This document shows positions 6,108 through 9,434 of a stretch of 9,434 nucleotides of DNA, in pieces. The notes under the pieces are model-generated. The model made no database searches, was not told the origin of the DNA, and saw nothing but the letters and a program-made list of their open reading frames with translations. A program made the translations under genes and the position numbers. Numbering within the stretch: the stretch's first letter is position 1; every line of letters begins with the position of its first letter. This stretch comes from an uncultured Methanobrevibacter sp. GTDB taxonomy: Archaea > Methanobacteriota > Methanobacteria > Methanobacteriales > Methanobacteriaceae. The stretch is taken from contig CAJOMK010000055.1 of the NCBI GenBank assembly GCA_905235495.1, positions 1-9,434 on the forward strand, given 5' to 3'.

Positions 6108-6533
6108 TTATCTTACTGGTTTATCAATTTTTCCGCTTACCATTTCGGATAAAGCAATATTGTTAACTTTACTTACTTTCCAACGAACTCCAGGAATGTC
6201 TCCCATGGATCTTCCGGATGGCCCACCGATACCTTCAATCATAACTTCGTCGTGCTCATCGATAAAACCGATTGCTCCGTCACCTGGTGCAAATGCAGTT
6301 AATTGTTTACCGTTTTTGATTAATTGAACACGAACACATTTACGAATAGCAGAGTTAGGTTGTTTTGCTTCAATTCCTACTTTTTCAATAACGATTCCTC
6401 TAGCTTGAGGTGCCCCTTCGAGAGGGTCTGCTTTTACATCTAAACGTAATGCTCTTCTTTTGTAATCTACGTCTTTCCATTTAAAATTTTGTCTATTCTT
6501 TTTAAGCTTTTTAGCAGCAAAAAGTCCTGGCAT
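6108..6533 (-). CDS. rps12: 30S ribosomal protein uS12 (S12)
   Basis: This 141-residue protein is the decoding-centre protein uS12 in its archaeal/eukaryotic (S23e) form. The conserved loop KQPNSAIRKC is at residues 57-66. GDGAIGFIDEHDEV (about 84-97) and PGVRWKV (114-120) follow. The N-terminus MPGLFAAKKLKKNRQ is basic as usual. AGAGGA (6543-6548) is the ribosome binding site, about 10 nt from ATG. It is the first gene of a two-gene unit with rps7. Upstream are 801 nt without a gene, tandem TATA boxes and an inverted repeat, unlike the usual arrangement in which nusA lies immediately ahead. This suggests a dedicated promoter for the S12-S7 pair. The protein is full length with no anomalies. 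Confidence 0.97.
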   Translation of the reverse strand: MPGLFAAKKLKKNRQNFKWKDVDYKRRALRLDVKADPLEGAPQARGIVIEKVGIEAKQPNSAIRKCVRVQLIKNGKQLTAFAPGDGAIGFIDEHDEVMIEGIGGPSGRSMGDIPGVRWKVSKVNNIALSEMVSGKIDKPVR

Positions 6534-6641
6534 ATTTATTCTTCCTCTTTAGTTTTTACGACAAATGTCTTTTTGAATAAATTACAAGATTAAAATAATT
6601 AATTCCATTAGTTAGAAGTCCACCGCTGCGATTTACTATTA

Positions 6642-6661
6642 TATTTTATAAACTTTATAAA
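6642..6661 (-). promoter_or_regulatory. Tandem TATA boxes of rps12-rps7
   Basis: On the minus strand this reads TTTATAAAG directly followed by TTTATAAAAT, two consensus-like archaeal TATA boxes 9 nt apart. Transcription would begin near 6622-6632, at the locally GC-rich CGCAGCGGTGG, giving a leader of roughly 90-100 nt before the rps12 ATG. Confidence 0.6.
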
Positions 6662-6669
6662 CTTCACAA

Positions 6670-6704
6670 AATCCAAACTAAGGTGATTAAGCTTAATTTG
6701 GATT
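6670..6704. promoter_or_regulatory. Nested inverted repeat upstream of the rps12 TATA boxes
   Basis: AATCCAAA (6670-6677) and TTTGGATT (6697-6704) are perfect complements 19 nt apart. A 12-bp palindrome ATTAAGCTTAAT (6686-6697) lies between and touches the right arm. The element begins 9 nt upstream of the TATA boxes, where an activator or repressor would bind. It could also form RNA structure if transcription enters from upstream. Confidence 0.45.
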
Positions 6705-6793
6705 CAAATACTAAAATTATACGATAAAATAACCATATAATAGCAATCAAAACTCCTATAAAATAGAATATAAGTATAGAATCTAATTAAATA

Positions 6794-6831
6794 CATTAAT
6801 TAAATGATTTCTGTGAGTTATTTAATTAATG
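6794..6831. repeat. 12-bp perfect inverted repeat in the nusA-rps12 spacer
   Basis: CATTAATTAAAT (6794-6805) and ATTTAATTAATG (6820-6831) are exact complements around a 14-nt loop. It lies about 140-190 nt upstream of the rps12 TATA boxes. Although nearly all A and T, the flanking C and G also pair, which argues slightly against chance. Confidence 0.6.
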
Positions 6832-7149
6832 TTGTACTCATTGAAACTCATTATAATTTATATGAAATCCAATGATGTGAAAATAATATAGGTAAAACTA
6901 TAATAAATACAAGAAAACTATAGCAAAAACGCACACATAGCTATTAGTTTTAAAAAATAACAATTATAGCAAGATATATCATACTTATTAACATTGAAAA
7001 TTAAGATAAAAATTATTTTTAAAAAATGTTAATAAAATCTAATATTACCTATTATAATAATATATTATAATAACTTTATTAATAAATGTTTGGTTTTTTA
7101 TGGTATTAAAATTGTAAAAATAAAAAAATTCAAAGATATGAATTGGAAA

Positions 7150-7232
7150 ATTAATAAATTAAAAAATTAAAAAAAAAAACTTTAAATTAAAAAATAAAAA
7201 AAGTTTAACACAATCTATTTTGAAAATAGATT
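7150..7232 (-). terminator. Terminator after rpl30e-nusA
   Basis: A perfect inverted repeat AATCTATTTT/AAAATAGATT (7212-7221, 7223-7232) with one central base lies about 100 nt after the nusA stop. On the minus strand it is followed by a second AAACTTT/AAAGTTT pair and by runs of seven, six and eleven T residues down to about 7155. Hairpins plus long T-tracts make this the most convincing transcript end in the window. Confidence 0.7.
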
Positions 7233-7334
7233 ATGTAATTAATCATAAACAATAATGCAAAACAAAATTATTTTTTAATAAGAAAATAAAATGAAAATAA
7301 ATAAGATATTAATTTAAATGATTAATTAAAATCA

Positions 7335-7766
7335 TTATTTTAAAATAATGTTATTTATTTCATGTTGTCTTTTTGCTAATAATTTTGCTCTTTCGATGTT
7401 GATACCATTTTTACCAATAGCAATTCTTTTATTGGAAGAATCTGTATTGACAATAGCTATTTTTTCGTCATTATTCTTTTCAACGATTTTAATGGATTTC
7501 AATTCAGCAGGAGATAAAACGTTCTTTATGAATTGAGCAGGATCTTCATTATATTCAATGATTTCCACTCCTCTTCCTACTGATTTTTTAACTTTAGTTA
7601 CGGTACTTCCACCTTTACCAATAGCTAAACCCATATCACCGTTTTTAACGACAAAGGTAACTTTGGAATTATCATCATCAAGTATGCAATCTTTAACCAT
7701 TGCACCAGTCATGCTCTCAAAGAGAGCTATAAAACGGATTTCATTTGCATTAAATTTAATAGACAC
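7335..7766 (-). CDS. nusA: Archaeal NusA-like transcription factor (two KH domains)
   Basis: This 143-residue protein corresponds to the RNA-binding part of bacterial NusA, without the polymerase-binding N-terminal domain or S1 domain, as is normal for archaeal NusA. KH1 carries GKGG at residues 50-53 (AIGKGGSTVTKVKK), and KH2 carries GKNG at 118-121 (IAIGKNGINIERAKLL). These GxxG loops bind single-stranded RNA, and the family acts with RNA polymerase in termination or elongation. The start is GTG at 7764-7766, five nt after the resumed rpl30e stop (TAG 7772-7774), with GGGGT as a modest ribosome binding site inside the end of rpl30e. nusA is therefore expected to depend partly on translation of rpl30e, whose frame is broken here. 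Terminators follow about 100 nt downstream. Confidence 0.95.
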   Translation of the reverse strand: MSIKFNANEIRFIALFESMTGAMVKDCILDDDNSKVTFVVKNGDMGLAIGKGGSTVTKVKKSVGRGVEIIEYNEDPAQFIKNVLSPAELKSIKIVEKNNDEKIAIVNTDSSNKRIAIGKNGINIERAKLLAKRQHEINNIILK

Positions 7767-7771
7767 AAAAT

Positions 7772-8061
7772 CTACCCCATTTTTTCTAAGATAGTAGAAT
7801 CTCCTGGATCGTTTATGATTAAAGTAGCAACAGTAAATGGTTTACCACAAACAAAACCTAAGTCTACACTTGTACCTTCATATACAATGAAAGGAATTTC
7901 AGAGAGATTTGCATAATATTCAACATCTTCTAAAATTTCTTTAGGACTGTTAGCTGCAACAACTGCAAGTCTAATTTTAAAGATTGAATAGATTTTTCTG
8001 AGCCAAGAGTGACATCTCCTGTGTCTACTGCAACCCTTATTCCTCTTTCTATATCCATCAT
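7772..8061 (-). pseudogene. rpl30e: 50S ribosomal protein L30e, frame broken (short internal deletion)
   Basis: L30e is a small kink-turn-binding large-subunit protein in archaea. From ATG 8061 (or ATG 8058, better spaced from AGGAGG at 8065-8070) the first frame reads MDIERGIRVAVDTGDVTLGS, then EKSIQSLKL. It then leaves the family pattern and stops at 7930 after 43 residues. In the next frame from about 7972 the rest is perfect L30e: RLAVVAANSPKEILEDVEYY, then ANLSEIPFIVYEGTSVDLGF, then VCGKPFTVATLIINDPGDST and ILEKMG, ending at TAG 7772-7774. Joining the halves gives 96 residues, lacking the three residues (Gly-x-Ala type) that relatives have between the SIQ..K and the LxxVA strand. A 10-nt deletion explains both the shift and the missing residues. 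Both halves are otherwise intact, so the break is recent or an assembly error. Confidence 0.88.
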
Positions 8062-8097
8062 CTGCCTCCTAAATTTTAATTTAAAAAAATCATCTAT

Positions 8098-8144
8098 CTC
8101 AAGATAAGTAAAATTTATAAATAATCATATCTTACTCAAGATAA
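8098..8144 (-). promoter_or_regulatory. rpl30e-nusA promoter flanked by TTATCTTGAG repeats
   Basis: On the minus strand TTTATAAA (8114-8121) is a good TATA box, placing the transcription start near 8092 and the leader at about 30 nt. The 10-nt sequence TTATCTTGAG occurs on both sides, at 8135-8144 and 8098-8107, in the same orientation and 37 nt apart. The arrangement resembles an operator pair around the promoter. Confidence 0.5.
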
Positions 8145-8269
8145 ATTTTTCATAGAGTAATAAAATATGTGCTATTAAACAAAATAAAAGTAAATAACAA
8201 ATGAAATTAAACTATTACATTTAATTATAATAAATCTATTATTTATAATTTATTGATATTTTAATAGAC

Positions 8270-8324
8270 TATTTTACAATAAAATCATTCTTAAACTTAA
8301 TTTTTTAATTGATTGTTTAAGAAT
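8270..8324 (-). terminator. Terminator after rpoA2
   Basis: ATTCTTAAAC (8287-8296) and GTTTAAGAAT (8315-8324) are perfect 10-bp complements. Inside, TTAATT/AATTGA (8297-8302, 8307-8312) pair with one G-T pair and a TTTT loop, leaving a 2-nt bulge. On the minus strand GATTTTATTG follows. It lies 124-161 nt beyond the rpoA2 stop, so other T runs nearer the stop could end some transcripts. Confidence 0.5.
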
Positions 8325-8447
8325 AACTATGAACATGAAAATTATAATATGAAAAATTTTAATATAAAAATTAAAAAATTAAGAAAACATTAAAATATTA
8401 ATAATATTTAATAAATTCTTAATTAATCATTTATAAATTATCTAATT

Positions 8448-9434
8448 TTAATATACATCTGGTTTCATTGTAACACTTACTGAACCAGTACCTAAAGGAA
8501 TTGGTTGACCAATAATGATATTTTCAATAATACCAGTTAAGTCATCCATTTCTCCTCTAATACTTGCGTGGAGTAAATGCTTACCAGTTTCTTCGAATGC
8601 TGCACGAGCAAGAACACTTGATTTTTCACCACTGATTCCGTGTCTTCCAATGGATTTTACAACTCCTTCAGAAGTCATCATATCAGCAACTAACATAATG
8701 TGTCTGATATCTACAGTCAAACCTTGGTCAGATAAGGTACGGTTTAACTCATATACAATAGCATTACGAGCAGCTTCAATACCTAAAACAGTTTCAATTT
8801 CATGAATGTCGTTAGTGGTTGATCTTGCCTTATCGATACCTTCTTCATTGAAGATAGCTTTAAGGTTAGAACCTTCAGTATGGATAATCCATTCATCATC
8901 ACCTTTACGGATAATGACCTTACCAATACCTTTAGTTCCACTAATCTGCAAATCACGAACTTTATCTGCTAAAAGTCTGATTTCTCTGATTGTAGGATTT
9001 CTTGGTCTGAAAGTTAACTTGTATTCATCTTCGATTTCAACTTTCTTGAATATCTTTTCAACTTGTGCAGTGATGCTGTCATAGTCTAATCTTTTATCTT
9101 CGATTTTTCTCTCATCAAGAGTGACAATAACTTGCATATTACCGTAATCTAAGTTGAAATCGGATAATATATCATTGATTGCACTTTTACCAATCTTGTT
9201 TGCTAACTTTCTTACGAATTCTTCATCATTTTTGTATTCATCTTCAAAGTAAATATCCATGGTAGGTGTGGAAATCTTTTTCCTTGCATCTACAATTTCA
9301 ATTAACCTTGGAAGCCCAAGAGTTACGTTTAACTCTGCTACCCCTGCGTAGTGGAAAGTACGCATGGTCATCTGAGTACCAGGTTCTCCTACAGATTGAG
9401 CTGCAACAGTACCTACTGCTTCACCAGCTTCAAT
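8448..9434 (-). CDS. rpoA2: RNA polymerase subunit A'' (C-terminal 328 residues, partial at right edge)
   Basis: The frame is open from the window edge to TAA 8448-8450, so the start lies outside. In archaea the largest polymerase subunit is split into A' and A''; A'' corresponds to the C-terminal part of bacterial beta'. The visible part opens with AVGTVAAQSVGEPGTQMTMR and TFHYAGVAELNVTLGLPRL. This is the trigger loop region, in which the His of TFH (visible residue 28) helps position the incoming nucleotide. Further on, GISGEKSSVLARAAFEET and the ending GTGSVSVTMKPDVY are typical of the subunit's C-terminus. The full protein is usually around 390-400 residues, so roughly the first 60-70 are missing. 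It is followed by 386 nt of spacer with a hairpin and then rpl30e, so it probably ends the rpo operon. Confidence 0.97.
   Translation of the reverse strand: MEAGEAVGTVAAQSVGEPGTQMTMRTFHYAGVAELNVTLGLPRLIEIVDARKKISTPTMDIYFEDEYKNDEEFVRKLANKIGKSAINDILSDFNLDYGNMQVIVTLDERKIEDKRLDYDSITAQVEKIFKKVEIEDEYKLTFRPRNPTIREIRLLADKVRDLQISGTKGIGKVIIRKGDDEWIIHTEGSNLKAIFNEEGIDKARSTTNDIHEIETVLGIEAARNAIVYELNRTLSDQGLTVDIRHIMLVADMMTSEGVVKSIGRHGISGEKSSVLARAAFEETGKHLLHASIRGEMDDLTGIIENIIIGQPIPLGTGSVSVTMKPDVY

Larger units (their letters stand above)
6534..7334. other. 801-nt AT-rich spacer between nusA and rps12
   Basis: This is the longest gene-free stretch in the window. No open frame with a ribosome binding site is visible on either strand, and I see no tRNA or recognisable structured RNA. 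From right to left it holds the nusA terminator (7150-7232), about 300 nt of nearly featureless AT-rich sequence, a 12-bp inverted repeat (6794-6831), the nested repeat and the rps12 promoter. A small unstructured or species-specific RNA cannot be excluded. Confidence 0.6.
8062..8447. other. 386-nt AT-rich spacer between rpoA2 and rpl30e
   Basis: No coding frame with a ribosome binding site is visible on either strand. The right part holds the rpoA2 terminator hairpin, and the left part holds the TATA box, repeats and AGGAGG ribosome binding site of rpl30e. The middle, about 8160-8270, is nearly all A and T with nothing I can name. Confidence 0.6.

Noticed and set aside
7348..7794. Plus-strand open frames opposite nusA with hydrophobic content
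   Set aside because: The hydrophobicity arises from the complement of Lys- and Glu-rich codons in nusA, and no ribosome binding site precedes them.
7930..7980. Programmed ribosomal frameshift in rpl30e
   Set aside because: No convincing slippery site or stimulatory structure is seen, and shifting frames would still leave about three conserved residues missing.
8515..9084. Plus-strand open frames opposite rpoA2
   Set aside because: They are antisense shadows of the conserved polymerase subunit, with no start signal.
1..9434. Mobile element or horizontally acquired island
   Set aside because: No transposase, integrase, terminal inverted repeats or target duplication was seen; although a tRNA gene is present, no attachment-site repeat of its 3' end appears in the window.

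Overview
The window is a very AT-rich stretch of a methanogenic archaeon of the Methanobacteriaceae. Methanobrevibacter-like is my best guess from protein sequence and base composition; Methanosphaera is a close alternative. The archaeal markers are direct: split RNA polymerase subunit A'', archaeal NusA with two KH domains, ribosomal protein L30e, EF-2 with a diphthamide loop, EF-1alpha, Shine-Dalgarno sites matching GGAGGTGAT, TATA-type promoters and a tRNA-Ser without encoded CCA.

Most of the window is the minus-strand archaeal str region, in the conserved order rpoA2 (5' end outside the window) - rpl30e - nusA - rps12 - rps7 - fusA - tuf - rps10, followed by tRNA-Ser(UGA). It supplies part of RNA polymerase, a transcription factor, ribosomal proteins and the two GTPase elongation factors. 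At the left edge, on the plus strand, lie the C-terminal end of a P-type cation ATPase and a 35-residue single-span membrane peptide with a strong ribosome binding site.

Two things depart from the textbook. First, rpl30e is broken: both halves read as clean L30e, but in different frames, joined where about three conserved residues are missing. This is best explained by a net deletion of about 10 nt. Second, the usually compact operon is spread out by AT-rich spacers: 386 nt before rpl30e, 801 nt before rps12, about 274 nt before fusA, 459 nt before tuf and 240 nt before rps10. Only rpl30e/nusA and rps12/rps7 remain tightly coupled. The spacers hold perfect inverted repeats followed by T-rich tracts (likely terminators), TATA-like boxes and several operator-like repeat arrangements. 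The sequence therefore suggests at least six separately transcribed units.

The operator-like elements are four TTACATG-type motifs upstream of tuf, a nested inverted repeat upstream of the rps12 TATA box, TTATCTTGAG repeats flanking the rpl30e TATA box, a 17-nt palindrome touching the fusA ribosome binding site, and AATCTAG half-sites in the rps10 leader. No mobile element, CRISPR array or clear new multi-gene system is visible.
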